Assembly: GCF_963576675.1 (NCBI RefSeq)
Contig: NC_088910.1
Coordinates: 105,738,807-105,802,806 of the forward strand
Reading direction: 5' to 3'
Source of the DNA: Euphorbia lathyris
Lineage: Eukaryota; Streptophyta; Magnoliopsida; Malpighiales; Euphorbiaceae
DNA: 64,000 nucleotides
Positions 11,934 through 23,665 of this stretch are shown piece by piece. The notes below the pieces were generated by a model, which saw nothing but the letters and a program-made list of their open reading frames with translations, was not told the DNA's origin and searched no databases. Within the stretch, counting starts at the first letter, position 1, and every line of letters begins with the position of its first letter. A program made the position numbers and the translations under genes.

Positions 11934-11941
11934 TTTATATA
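11934..11941 (-). promoter_or_regulatory. Candidate TATA box of the FORKED-like gene
   Basis: The minus strand reads TATATAAA about 320 bp upstream of the start codon. With a start site some 30 bp downstream this would give a leader of about 290 nt. Position and sequence are the only support. Confidence 0.4.
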
Positions 11942-11999
11942 CACAGCAGAAGAAAAAAGGGAACTTAAAAAAAATGAAAAAGAAAATGAAAACAACATC

Positions 12000-13009
12000 T
12001 GAGTGGACAAAATAGATTACAGAAGCACTTACTTAAATCTAGTGCTTTGAACCAACCATGAAACTGAAATCACGAAGCTCGAAAAGTAGTATAGTCTATA
12101 ACTATTGTTTAAGGAACATTGTCCCTTAATTAGGGGGGATTTGTTCCTTAATCGCCATGCAATTAAGCAAATGTTCTTGCATGAAAATATGGGGTTTTAT
12201 GTAGTATATAGTGTTTTGTAGCGTAAGGAACTGAAAAATATGGGTTGATTTTATTTTATTTGACTAAGAAGTAAGAAAAGGGGGATGTTAGGTAGGTGGT
12301 CCTTACCAATCCAAAATTCTCACATTTTCCACTAACTTTTCATTTTATCAGATTTATCCGGATAATTTAGTGGCAATATTTACCTTTTCACGTCGTATCA
12401 ATTGAGACAGATTTCTAAATGGGTAAATTATTGATAAATTATTTACAAATTTCTTATTTTCTTAAATTTTTTTATTAAAATACCAAATCCGGTGGGTTTT
12501 TTTAAAAACTGTATTTTTATAAGTGACTAACTGAAAAATTGATAAAAATAAAATTAAAGTTTTGATATTCTGATATTTTAAGATTTAAAATCATATAATG
12601 ATACATGAAAATGATTTTCATAAATGTAAATAAATGATTTTCATAAATGACTTAATATATTTTTTTATCATATGACGGTCATCATACGTAAGATTCAATT
12701 ATTTACAATGTGATTGACATGTCACGATTCCGTTTTTTTTTTGTATAAAATAATTGAATGACTTTATTGATATAAAAATAAAAATTCAATGGATTGAGAT
12801 AAAATGAAATTTAGTTTTCTTTTTGAAACTAACTCTAAATTTTGATGACAATCAGCATAATTTACTCCAGATCATATTATAATCTCAACTATTAATTATA
12901 AAATTAGTAATCAGAATTTAATTATTAAATTTTTGCAATTATTTATATATTTAGTGAATAATTAAACTTTAATTATTGATTTTGTAAATAAATAAGGTAG
13001 CAAAATAGT
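12000..13009. other. AT-rich spacer, no gene seen
   Basis: Upstream of the FORKED-like gene the sequence is strongly AT-rich, with short homopolymer runs and no coherent reading frame, clear inverted repeat or LTR. It may hold distal promoter elements of that gene, but none can be named. Confidence 0.5.
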
Positions 13010-13016
13010 TCTAAGG

Positions 13017-13300
13017 TTTTTGGAAAAGTATAAAAATATAGACTCCGTATATAAAATAGCACCAATGTAGGTTTAATATTTAAAAAAGAGTATCAATTAA
13101 GGCATTGATAACTAAATGTGACAAGTTATTTATATTACTCCGTTAAATTCTGATTTCACTTTCTACATACAATTGACAGAATTTAACGAAATAATATGAA
13201 TGACGTGTCGTGTTTCATTATTAAGGTCTAAATCGATACTCTTTTTTAAACGTTGAGCCTACATTAGTATTATTTTGTACGTGATGCCTAAATTGATATA
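13017..13300. repeat. Imperfect fold-back repeat
   Basis: The left arm contains CAATGTAGGTTTAATATTT and AAAAAAGAGTATCAATT; the right arm has their approximate complements (AATCGATACTCTTTTTTAAA, GAGCCTACATTAG). This is a MITE-like palindrome with several mismatches. It ends directly against the Mutator-type MITE that starts at 13310, so its outer limits are uncertain. Confidence 0.55.
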
Positions 13301-13309
13301 TTTTCAATA

Positions 13310-13688
13310 GGCCTAATACACAAATAACCCCTTAAACTTGTCCAAATGTTGCAACTACCCCCTCCAACTTTCAATTGTAACAACTTACCACTTAAACTTA
13401 TCCAATTGTGAAACATAACCCTAAATTGAGAATTTTTTTACCCCGTACTTGAAGCAACCGTAAAAACGTTTCTCCGAATTCGTATCACGCCAAAGATCTG
13501 ATTATCACACTCCACGAGCGTTGCAACTTTTGTATTTCACGTGTTTCTTCAATTGCAGTCCATGGTCAGCAATTTGGGGTTATGTTTTACAATTGGACAA
13601 GTTTGAGAAGTAAGTTGTTACAATTGAAAGTTCGGGGGGGCAGTTGCAACATTTGAATAAGTTTAGGGGATTATTTGTCTATCGGGCC
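13310..13688. mobile_element. Mutator-type MITE with 9-bp target duplication
   Basis: Terminal inverted repeats start GGCCTAATACACAAATAACC and end with the approximate complement (GGGGATTATTTGTCTATCGGGCC). The arms are long and pair over more than 100 bp. TTTTCAATA occurs exactly on both sides (13301-13309 and 13689-13697), the 9-bp duplication typical of Mutator-like elements. No coding capacity. Confidence 0.85.
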
Positions 13689-14134
13689 TTTTCAATATGT
13701 TAGAAGGTCAATATGTTAAAACTGAAAAGACGGAGGGTGATGATGATATTTTCCTTAATAATATTAGATGCATATAAAATATTAGGGATGGTGTGATGGA
13801 ATGGAACATGAGTCGTGAATTTAATTGGATGTTTGCTATTCTGTATTACGCATGGCAAAGAGTGATTGGGTTTTGGAAATATGAAAGCGTGTGCACGCAC
13901 GAAGACCAGGCATAGGAGCATGTATGAAGTTTCGCTGGACGGCCTGTGGGGACGGCTTAGGACCCTCTCCCTTTCTTTCTACAGCTTTATTAATAGTAAC
14001 AAAAGTATTACTGTTATCTATATTTTGCACACTTTGCTAGGTTGATTATCAACAACGACATATTTAGGGGTGTCGGAGGAAGCTGTAGTATATGAAAACA
14101 CCTATCAAAACTATGTATGAAGTTTTATTATCTA

Positions 14135-14607
14135 AAAAGTTTAAACTTCCCTAAAATGTTAATTAACCTCTAAACTTACATAAAATGTAATCAATTAATC
14201 ACTCGGTTGTAAAAAAAGTAAGCTAAATGCGGGAGATATATTGCACGTGTCTTAAAATGTTATTACATAATTTACAAAATAGATTAAAACACATTAAAAA
14301 AAATCTTACCAGTTTAACTATAAAAGTTTTTTTCTTCAAAAAAAACTATAAAACTTTTTCTTCTTTAATATTAAAATCGCATACTCTGACATTGGTCGTT
14401 TTACTTTTTTTAAGATGCGTGCACCACATTTTCCGCATTTAACTTATTTTTTTACAACCAAGTGATTAATTGATTACATTTTACGCGAGTTCAGATGGCT
14501 AACTGAACATTTTATACAAGTTCAAGAAGCTATCAGAATCCTTTGAAAGTTAAGGGGGTCAATCAAACGTTTTGGACAAGTTCAAGGAACAAATGATATA
14601 TTAAGCC
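14135..14607. repeat. Fold-back repeat, MITE-like
   Basis: Inverted arms are centred near 14340: TAATCAATTAATCACTCGG and TTGTAAAAAAAGTAAG on the left pair with AAGTGATTAATTGATTACA and its neighbours on the right. The outer right arm (GGACAAGTTCAAGGAAC) has a poor partner on the left, so the limits are approximate. No gene seen. Confidence 0.6.
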
Positions 14608-14757
14608 TAAAGATTTTGAATTCGAATCTTAACATAAACCGAAAATTTCAATTGAAAAAAGATCTATCTCAAAGTGTCCAAAGAGTTTCGAATCGAAAAA
14701 TCAAACAAATTATAAAAAAGTATATAAAAATTTCAATTAAATATCTATAAACATTAT

Positions 14758-14971
14758 GGAGGTGTTTGTTTACCTACTTTTCACCTCTTGTTTGCCTTTT
14801 CATTTTAAAAGCCAGAGTTGTAGGTGTTTGGTTACACACCTCATATTTGCTTTTTACGGCTGAAAAATATCTTTTTACAAAAACAGATAATCTTTACTTT
14901 TTGAAAAAACATCATTTTCCAAAGGCAACCAGCAAACAGAAACAACAAATAACAAGTAGTCAAACGGACCC
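14758..14971 (-). mobile_element. Tourist-like MITE, inverted copy
   Basis: It starts GGAGGTGTTTGTTTACC and ends CAAACGGACCC, the reverse orientation of the MITE at 15431. Interior phrases shared with that family include GTTTGCCTTTTCA and the AAAAGCAAAC type of motif. Flanking triplets are TAT and TAC, an imperfect version of the family's 3-bp duplication. Confidence 0.65.
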
Positions 14972-15430
14972 TACAACACCTTATGTCGCTATTCTTTTTT
15001 ATATAAAATCGAATTACCTAGTTTGTGAGGGAATTATTAATGTTTATCCTTATTTAAGTTTGTTCCTTACCTGTTAGAAATAATACCAATTATTTTTGTA
15101 AAATTATGTATTCATTTTTAACAATATTGAAGGATTCTTACTCAATTAATACGGATTCAAACATGGATTATTAGGTGCCATCTTAAGATGCAAATTAACA
15201 TTGAGTAGGCAATATAAAAAATGAACCATAAATTTATATTATCGATCACGTTGTTCCCACGTCAAAGTTATTTGAGAGAAAGAACGATTAATCCACGATC
15301 TACGAAAGAAGATCCTAATTAGAGAGAGAGAGGAGGGAGCCAATTTCACTAGAGAGAGAGAGTGGGAGAAAATTGCTCTCTGATTCTTATATTATATTAT
15401 GTCTAACCTATATTCTTTTATATAGGCTAA

Positions 15431-16204
15431 GGGTCCGTTTGTTTTATCTGCTGTTTGCTGTTGCTGTTTGCTGTTTCCTGTTACGGTTTGCTGTTTCCTG
15501 TTTGAAAAGGCTGCTGTTCCAAAAAGCAGGGATTCCCTGCTTTTATAAAAAGCTACTTTTCGGTAGGGGTGAGCATGGTCCAGTTCGGTCTAAAAACCAA
15601 ACCAAACCGAATTGGACCGAACCAATTTACCTCTATTTTTTAAAACCAAACCAAACCAAATTATAATTCGGTTTGGTCTAGACCGAACCGAATTATTTCG
15701 GTCTGGTTCGGTTTGGTTCATGTTTGGACCAAACAAAGCACTAGAAACCTACAACTACTTGTGTCTTGACTAACTAAATAATTATATAAAGATAATAATC
15801 ATATAATTAGTTTTTCTTTTGTATATATAATTAGTTGAGAAAAAAAAAAACATATTTAATTGTTTTTTCTTTTCTATATATAATTAGTTAATTAATTTAA
15901 AACCTTAAAACTAAAAGTAGTATATATTGTATTTTGGTTTGGTTTTATTCGGTTTTGGACCAGACCAAACCAAACCGGACCGAAAACCAAACTAGCTTAA
16001 AAATTAGGACCGAACCAAACCAAATTATAATTCGGTCTGGTTTGGTCCGGTTTTTTCGGTCTTTGGGTTTTCGGTTCGGTTCTGCTCACCCCTACTTTTC
16101 GGCTACAAAAGGCAAACATGAGGTGTCTAACCAAACACCTTAAACTTTCCTTTTCAAAGTGAAAAGGCAAACGGGAGGTCGAAAAGCAGCTACCAAACAC
16201 CCCC
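15431..16204 (+). mobile_element. Tourist/Harbinger-like MITE hosting a second MITE
   Basis: Ends are GGGTCCGTTTGTTTTA on the left and CAAACACCCCC on the right. TAA flanks both (15428-15430, 16205-16207), the duplication expected for PIF/Harbinger insertions. Without the inserted hAT-like element and its duplicated target it is about 235 bp. Related copies lie at 14758-14971 and 24427-24720. Confidence 0.8.
15564..16094. mobile_element. hAT-like MITE nested inside a Harbinger-like MITE
   Basis: Terminal inverted repeats are TAGGGGTGAGCA and its complement TGCTCACCCCTA, flanked by perfect 8-bp duplications CTTTTCGG (15556-15563 and 16095-16102). The interior is built from repeats of the CCAAACCGAACCGAA / TTCGGTTTGGT type around an AT-rich core. 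No transposase is encoded. Confidence 0.9.
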
Positions 16205-16576
16205 TAAGACTTCTTTTTCTATAAAGTTAAGACAATTTTAATCATAGATCAACTAGTGTTTCAACTTCCTCGTTAGATTAGCATTAAATAATTATTTAAT
16301 TAGATAGTATTAATTCAATTAAGATTCCTAAATACTCCTAATAACACAATCAGATAAAACTCGAATCTGTAATCCACCTGAATCCGAATTAACACGGGCG
16401 AATAATTTTTATATCTCTTACTCGCACGTAATAAATTCGCGATTTTATTCTCTTTTCATGTTCCCAAATAGATTGTGCGACCATCATACCATCAAGACCA
16501 TAATTGTTATACACTTGTTAGAGATATATAGCGCCTCGATAATGGAGTATTATACACCTGCTAAGGATATACAGAC

Positions 16577-18012
16577 TGTTGTAATGTGTAACTTATTAGG
16601 ATTAGTTCCAGGGGGTTAGGAACTAATATAACTTTTTCGCTTATAAATGCTGACTTAATTCTATGTTTGATAATTTAACTCAGCTTTAGGTCAGCAAGGC
16701 TGAGTGAAGTGTGAGACAGCTTTAATCAGACACTGACTATGGCTGTTTCAATTGTGAGTTGGGAAATAACACTTTAGGTCAGTTTCCAACTCAGCACTCC
16801 GATTACTCAACGTCGGCTTGTACAAATTATTTACTGAGTAATTTAAGCAAGCAACACATACATATACAAATATATCAAGAGATAAGGTTAGAGATTACTC
16901 AGCAAACTTATCCTGGTTTGGCCTCACCGCCTACGTCCAGTCCCTAGAATTCCTTCGGGCTTTTTCAATCCACTACTGAGCTCTTTAAAGGTAGAGCACA
17001 AACCGTTTACAATAGCAACTGAGTATGTAAGAGTACCGTCCTCTATTCGTCTACTCAATCCTATCAACCACTGAACACTATAACCGAGTGCTCAGATTTT
17101 CTCTACCACTGAGTACTATAACCGAGTACTCAGCTTCACTCTTCTAACCTTTACAATTGATACAGGTTTGTTCTCTCAAAACGAAGAACACTTTAGATGA
17201 ATACGAATTCACTCTAGACTTTTACACAATGATTAGAAATTGGGTGTAAGAACTTGCTTTCTTTTCAGACAGCTTCTATTTTGGATTTTCACTCTTGTGA
17301 AGATTTGCTTTTCTATCTGTATTTGCTTGTGTGTATCGTTAGGATCCCAGTGTTGAACTTGTCCTTTTATAGTGAATTCTGAAGCTTCAAATCATTTGAA
17401 TTCAGACATATCCGTTGGAGTAAACGGTCTTCTTTCGTCATTCATGAGGTCAGCTTCCAGAATCACAGGCCAATCCTGTCTTCTGATTTGTGCAGGAGAC
17501 AGGCTTGCCAGTTTCATCTTCTTGCGCCAGGTTCGTCTTCTAGCGCCAGGTTTGTCTTTTTGCCAAATGCCAGACGGTCCATGCATCTCGAAAAGGTCTT
17601 TGATCACATTTCCGAGACTTCTGATTTGTTACAGAGACCTGTCGGACCTTGTCTTTTAGTAAACGGATCATTGGCGCTGACTTGATCAATACTCAGCTTC
17701 ACTTTGTGGCGTCTTGAATTCTGCTAAGCTTGACTTCGCAGCTCTGCCTTCAAGCTTTCCTAACGAAGACATTTTTTTTGTAACGCTAAGTTGTATTCCA
17801 CTCAGCTTCTGCTGTGTGATTTGCTTATGTTGACCTTGTTTTGTCTTTCTTTTTATGAACACTTAGTTCCTGTTCTAGTCAGTTTGCTTACTCAATATTG
17901 AACAAACATATTAGTACAATTAAATCAAAGCACTTAAATTTAATTGTCTTAATCATGGGATTATCTTAAATAATTTTGTCAAATCAAAATCATGTGGAAA
18001 TGTGTTTCAACA
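16577..18012 (-). mobile_element. Copia solo LTR, family B
   Basis: On the plus strand it runs from TGTTGTAATGTG to GTGTTTCAACA; on the minus strand it starts TGTTGAAACAC like the LTR at 62615. Internal landmarks shared with 45698-47100 and 62615-63947 are GGATTAGTTCC, a run of ACTCAGC-type motifs, and the palindrome CTGAGTAC-9-GTACTCAG at 17109-17133. No pol sequence or second LTR is adjacent. A target-site duplication was not recognised. Confidence 0.8.
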
Positions 18013-18660
18013 TATGTCACTATCCTAGATTTCACATCACATTCCCCATAACTTTACTAGACCTCTACCGTATTCTATTTTCACAATTATACATCTTGGG
18101 TAATTGTCTGGACTGTGAAACACAGAAACTTGAAATGTGTAAATCACAATTTTTCCCTTCAATTTCATTCCTTTCATTATAATTTGAATTCGCTTATCTA
18201 TTTGGTCGCATTATGAGCTATATTATCACTTAACCCATGAGAGAATTCTTCTAAGACAGCCACATCCAAATACTTATATAATAAGTTAAGATTCAAAGGT
18301 TACATTAAATGAGTCTTACACTAGAAAAAGTTTAGGTCAGTTTTTTCTATATATGATATAAACTTATGTGTTATGGTGTTGTTTCGTATCTCCGAAAGAG
18401 TGTATGTTTAAAACCCAATACAAAAGCATTAGTTCTGATATTCCTAATATCTAACCTTTAAGTTCGCTTACTTTCTAATTTTCTAATAACACAATTAGAT
18501 AAAATATGAATCTGTAATCCATTTGAATCCAAATTAGTACGGATTGATAATTCCTATAAATATTTTATTCTTTTACAAGTCAGTTTATTGACCGGTCGGA
18601 TCGAGACGAATTTGACAACCTTTATGAGAAAAAGTAAAACATAATTGATCAATAGATATA

Positions 18661-19076
18661 GGCCATGTTTGGGAATTAACTGTTAGCTGTTAGCTGTTAG
18701 CTGATTACATTAGCTGTTAGCTGTTAGCTGATTACATTAGCTGATTTGACTAGCTGTTTGTGTAGATCTGTTTGGTAAAAATTAGCTGATTGATAATAGC
18801 GGTTTGTGCAAAAAGACGAATAAGGGCATTAATTTTGGCGCAGGAGAAGATGGAGTCTATCTATTAGGGTTAAAGAAGTCCATTAATTTTAATATTCCAA
18901 AACGCTAATTGAAAAAACTCCTTTTACGAGCTTTTTCTAAATTAGCGTTTTCATCCCAAAACTCTCTCTCAAACCTCTCTCCACCAAACACTCCAATCAG
19001 CGGTTTCAGTGGTCAAACCTCTAAAGTTGGTCAAAACCGCTTTTTTATCCCAAAACGCTCTTTACCAAACAGGGCC
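18661..19076. mobile_element. MITE, GGCCCTGTTTGG family, copy 1
   Basis: The ends GGCCATGTTTGG and CCAAACAGGGCC are inverted repeats. The interior has a TTAGCTGTTAGCTGATT microrepeat near the left end and a central palindrome around CTAATTGAAAAAACTCC / GAGCTTTTTCTAAATTAG. Two further copies occur at 29636 and 30039. The target duplication is unclear. Confidence 0.8.
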
Positions 19077-19079
19077 ACA

Positions 19080-19460
19080 AGAGCATCTCCAATATAGGAT
19101 GCCCAAAAGAGTGTCAGCTTATGTGGCATCAGGTTTGACAACTTTTAAAGGGTACCCATTATTGGAGTGATTGTGGGTGCCAAGGAAAGTTGTCAATTTT
19201 TGGCAACCTTGTTTATTATTTTTTAATATAAAATCTGTGGTCCCTCTCCTAGAAATAATAAAATCTGGAGCCTTTTATTTTTAATATTTATAATAAAATA
19301 ATAATTTTTAGGATTATAATAGCAACTTTTCGAGCAACCTCTATTGGAGCATTTTTATTAAGTAAAGATTGTGTGGATGAAAGAAATAATAAAATATTAT
19401 ATTTTAAAATTATGTAAGTGTTAAGTTTTGCCCTTCTTTTAGACACCCTCCACTAAATAT
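19080..19460. repeat. GAGCATCTCCAAT-type MITE remnant
   Basis: It opens with GAGCATCTCCAATATAGGAT right beside the preceding MITE. Complementary phrases (TTGGAGTGATTG, ATTGGAGCATTTT) recur downstream. Such sequences are common plant MITE ends, but the right limit here is not clear and no duplication was found. Confidence 0.45.
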
Positions 19461-19799
19461 ACTCTAATATGCAAGATTAATTATTTTTTATTCCAATGAC
19501 TTTTCACTTCATTGTTTTCGGAATCATTAACTTTCGGCACTCCAAAAGTGCAGAAGAATATGAACCTTTAATTACAGTAATTAGTGTATACTTCAAATCA
19601 TTCCAAAGAAGAATAAATGCACTAATATGGGAATACTTTTCCTTTATTTTTTTGACAACTCTTTTCCTTTATTTGATTATATTAGTAATTGACTTGCTAT
19701 TATTATTTAATTACTATAATTAGTATGACCTGCACTTATCGATGTGTGTTTTTCATAACAATGTGCCTAATTATTTCAACTCACAACCTTTCATTTAAA

Positions 19800-20060
19800 G
19801 GGTGTCTGTTTCAGCCTTTCGAATGAACGTTTAACGTTTCACTCCAAACTGCAGAAAATATAGCGGTTTGTTAAGTTTTTTATAACCGCAATATTTAGCA
19901 TTTTTCTGGAAACTGCGGTGTACTGTTTGTAGTTATTTGTTATTTACAAAATTATCCTTTTTATTTCCACAAAATATATTTCTTCTTTAATATTATTTAT
20001 ATTTCTACAACATAATTACTGGAAGAACAAGATTTGATCGTGTTCAATAAATTCTTTATT
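19800..20060. repeat. Fragment of a GGGTGTCTGTTTC-type MITE
   Basis: GGGTGTCTGTTTCAGCC resembles the left end of plant hAT/Harbinger MITEs, and AGCGGTTTG / AAACTGCGGTG repeat motifs follow. No matching right end is present, so this is a fragment. The rest is AT-rich. Confidence 0.35.
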
Positions 20061-20087
20061 TTTTATATAGATTATTTTTAACATTAT

Positions 20088-20597
20088 TTAAATGCGTTGT
20101 CGGTCACTGAACTTATATGGTTATCTCAAAATGGTCACTTAACTTTAATTTGTCTCAATAAAACACACAACTTTGAGTTTTGTCTCAATTATGTTATTCT
20201 AACAATTTTAGTGTTAAAAAACATATGAATGATGCCATGTCTAATGCGATAGCATGAGTCAATTCAAATTTCTGACCGAAACTATACGGGTCAATCATGT
20301 GTCGGTTATTTTTATGAAAAAAATAAGTTTTGTTTTTTTTTTCATAAAATTAATCGACATGTGGTTGCCAGGTGGCACATATGTGGATTTCATGTGTCGT
20401 TTCAGTCAGATATCTGAATTGACTTATGCTGATGTGTTGCCCATATCATTATTTTGATCACTTTTAATCACTTAAATCATCGGAGTGACATAATTGAGAT
20501 AAAACTCAAAATTGAATGTCTTTATTGAGACAAATTGAAATTGAGTTACCATTTTGAGATAACCATGTATATTCAGCGACAATTGATGCATTTAACC
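20088..20597. mobile_element. Fold-back MITE
   Basis: Long inverted arms: TTAAATGCGTTGTCGGTCAC, ATGGTTATCTCAAAATGGT and CAACTTTGAGTTTTGTCTC on the left pair with ACCATTTTGAGATAACCAT, GAGATAAAACTCAAAATTG and the ATGCATTTAA end on the right. The length and fold-back form suggest a Mutator-type MITE; the duplication was not resolved. Confidence 0.7.
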
Positions 20598-20599
20598 CG

Positions 20600-21794
20600 T
20601 TAATAATAATATTTTTACAAAGAAAGAAATGTACAAATAATTTTGTGTAAATTTTAGTTTTGGATGTTTAAAACTATGTAGTTTTATATTAAAAAAAATC
20701 AAATCAATGTAATTAATAAACATAATGAATAAATTATTCGCGAACAAAGTTCATGAAACTAATTAACGAACTGTTCACGAGCAAAACTCGTGGATAAGCT
20801 CATTAATAAATTCGTGAATAGCTTATGAACAATTTACGATCAGAATGTTGAGTTCATCGACGAGCCGAATTTGAACCTACCTCGACTCGATTACAACCCA
20901 AATTTTTTCAAAGAAAGCTTTGTTTTTGTGGTGATATAATTGTAATTGGCAATGGACAGAGACACGTGTATGACATTTGAAGCCATGGAAGTTGTCCCAT
21001 TTTGGAAGGTTCAGGCTTTGTCATATAGCTTCTTCTTCCCGGCCAAAATTTCTGACTTTGCTCATAATTGGAGGTATATATGCCAATAACACCCTCAATA
21101 ATTCTAATATCTTCTTATTATCTTCTTCAACTACTGAAAATTACTAAAAGAATAGGGGCCCCCATGCAAAAGATGGTCTTCCTTCCATTAATTCAGAAAT
21201 CAGACGTATATGAACACGAAATTTCATTGATATATACAGATAATATGATTTGACACTACAAGCCACTCTGTACTTGAATAATTCTATATTATACTAAATA
21301 TCTCACCATAATTACAAAATCACCTCTCTACTTTGTCTTTTTCTTTCTCTAATTTATATGGTAATGATTTCTTAAAAGTTTTATTTTGATTATCATTTAT
21401 TTTCAGCCTCTCATTAATAAGATTGTCAATTGGTACGGATTCTTCATCCTTTTAGTGATTCACTCTAATAGAAAGGAGAATTCTCCAACAAAATTTCTAT
21501 CCAACAAAAATAGAAATTTAGATAAATTACTGTAGATCAAGATTTATTTAGATTTTATAAGTTTATATTTCACGATAACGATTAAAATTTAGATATTCAA
21601 TCATAGACTATGTAAACATTAATTTTAAATGATGATGAGAATGAGAACGAGGAATGCTCTTCTTAGATCCAAGATGGCTCCATAGACATAAAAAATCCTT
21701 AAAAATTTGGATAAAATTATTTATATTTTTAATTTGTATTCTTAATATATATCTAATTATATTTTATTAGTCACACTCATTATGGAGGACTTGT
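20600..21794. other. AT-rich spacer, no gene seen
   Basis: Short open frames occur but none has codon structure or motifs I recognise. Phrases near 20740-20870 (GAACTGTTCACGAGC, ATTCGTGAATAGC) look like worn repeat sequence. Confidence 0.4.
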
Positions 21795-21985
21795 CCTGAG
21801 GTGTCAAAGCCTAACTGATAGAGATTGGGAGATTTCATTCTCATATACGTATCGGAAAGGAAATTAGGTCGCTGACTGGATAGCAAATTTCGCAAGAAAA
21901 TACTCTTTTGATTATTACGAGTGTGATGTGCCTCTTCTCAACGAGAACCGCGATGGACGGACCACGAAAAGAAAGATTTAATTTT
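21795..21985 (+). pseudogene. LINE RNase H tail fragment
   Basis: The plus strand reads DRDWEISFSYTYRKGN, a stop, then VADWIANFARKYSF and YYECDVPLL. This is the end of the RNase H domain of an L1-type ORF2 (HxxREANxVADxLAN pattern). It matches the better preserved tail at 43781 in layout. Heavily 5'-truncated, with at least one internal stop. Confidence 0.7.
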
Positions 21986-22217
21986 TGTTTTTGTTGTTTT
22001 TTTGGGCTCTGTCTTCCTTCTTAAAAAATTATATTTTATTAATTTAATATTTCAATTTGTATCAATTAAAATTTTAATTAACATTAAAATAAAAATAAAA
22101 TCTCTGAATAGGAGAAGATATTTTTCTTTGATTTATACACGGAAATAAAAAATTCTCAGAATATTTAAAAATAGAAATAAAAAAAAATCATTCTTCGTCT
22201 TCCTGTCATTCCATTTA

Positions 22218-23537
22218 GGGAAAATTACAAAACTGGGTTAAATGGGAGGCCCATTTACATATTTAATCCATTTACCCATCCTACTACATATCTAGACTGA
22301 TTTTGTGTGACTTTCCCATAATACCCTCAATATTTACGCGCGTCTCACCCCCTCCCGTCTGACTTCGCAAATTCATTATTATGCGAAGCCTGCGAAGCTA
22401 ATGTTCATAATAATTGTTGAATTTAGTTCGCATATGCGAAGCCTGCGAAGCTAGAGTTTGATTTATTTGATGAATTTAATTCGCATATGCGAAGCCTGGA
22501 TATGTTTTGTAGCTAATTCGCGAAGTGGTATATAACAAAAAAAATGGCAAACAACAACAGATTCTAACATTAAAATCATAACATTATCAAAATTTACAAC
22601 AAGATTGCCACAATAAACTCCTAACAAATCACCTCATAATACATAGGCTACTATTCACTAAGATTGCCACAATAAACTCCTAACAAATCACTTCATTATA
22701 CATAGGCTATTATTAACCACAGAGGGATGGAAGTCCAGGCGTTTTTGAATGAATGTCTCTCATGGCACCCTAACACACCGGCTTCCAGGAATGAATATTA
22801 CGTATTCAACCACCTTCAGAAAAATTTAATCGTGTTAGTCAGAAAAAAGGAAGATTTGGCTTCGCGAAACGACGATTCGCTAAGTATGCGAACATAAATG
22901 TATAAGGAATGTGACGCTCTGACTTCGCGAAACGCTGATTTCGCGGAGTCTGCGAGAGAAATTTATCGAATTACTTCGCAAACTTCGCGTAATCAACGTT
23001 TCGCGAAGTGAAATCGATAAATTTCTCCCCGAAGACCTCGCGATAACCGCATATGCTAAGTGGATTTATGGGGTAAAACGCAGAAAAAACAGCATATACT
23101 TATATTTTTTGATGAACCCAATATGATAAACTGGGAAAAACGATGAAAATAACGTAGAATCACCATTTCTTCGAACGAGCAGGAAATGGAAGATGAAGAA
23201 CCATGACTTCGTTTTCTAGGATTAGGAAGTTGCAGAATCAAGAGATGAAGAGATGAAGAAGAGAAATTCATTGTGATTTGGAGAAATGAACCAGATTTCG
23301 TGAAATTTAAAGGAAGATAAGAAGATCAAAAGTCTTGGAATCATTAATGGAGGAGCTGCCACCGTTTCGCGCAACCAAGGAGAAGAAGGGAGAGAACGTT
23401 CGCGTAAGGGAGGAAGTGGGAAGGTTAGGGGTATTATGAGAAAGTCACACAAAATCAGTCTAGATATGTAGTAGATTGAGTAAATGGATTAAATATATAA
23501 ACGGGCCTCCCATTTGACCTAGTTTTGTAATTTTCCC
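22218..23537. mobile_element. Mutator-like non-autonomous element (1.3 kb) rich in TTCGC motifs
   Basis: Terminal inverted repeats exceed 100 bp: GGGAAAATTACAAAACTGGG at the left and the complement ending GTAATTTTCCC at the right, including TATCTAGACTGATTTTGTGT and its complement. The flanks TTCCATTTA and TTCTATTTA form a 9-bp duplication with one mismatch. The interior holds repeats of TGCGAAGCCTGCGAAGCT (22382, 22435, partly 22488), several TTCGCGAA palindromes (22501-23020) and a direct repeat of period about 69 bp (22602-22716). Frames at 23056-23452 on the minus strand have no recognisable domain. Confidence 0.85.
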
Positions 23538-23665
23538 TTCTATTTACAATCCTAACTATGAACTTTTGCTTTAAATTGAGAAACTAAACGGTGTCTAGAT
23601 ACCTAGTTAACATCTTATTTGGTTTACCAATTAGGATCGTGTTTCACCTTTTTAGTTTATAAGTA

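Noticed and set aside
22382..22499. Spaced GCGAAGCC repeats considered as a CRISPR-like array
   Set aside because: Only two to three units, irregular spacing, no cas genes, and a plant nuclear context inside a transposon.
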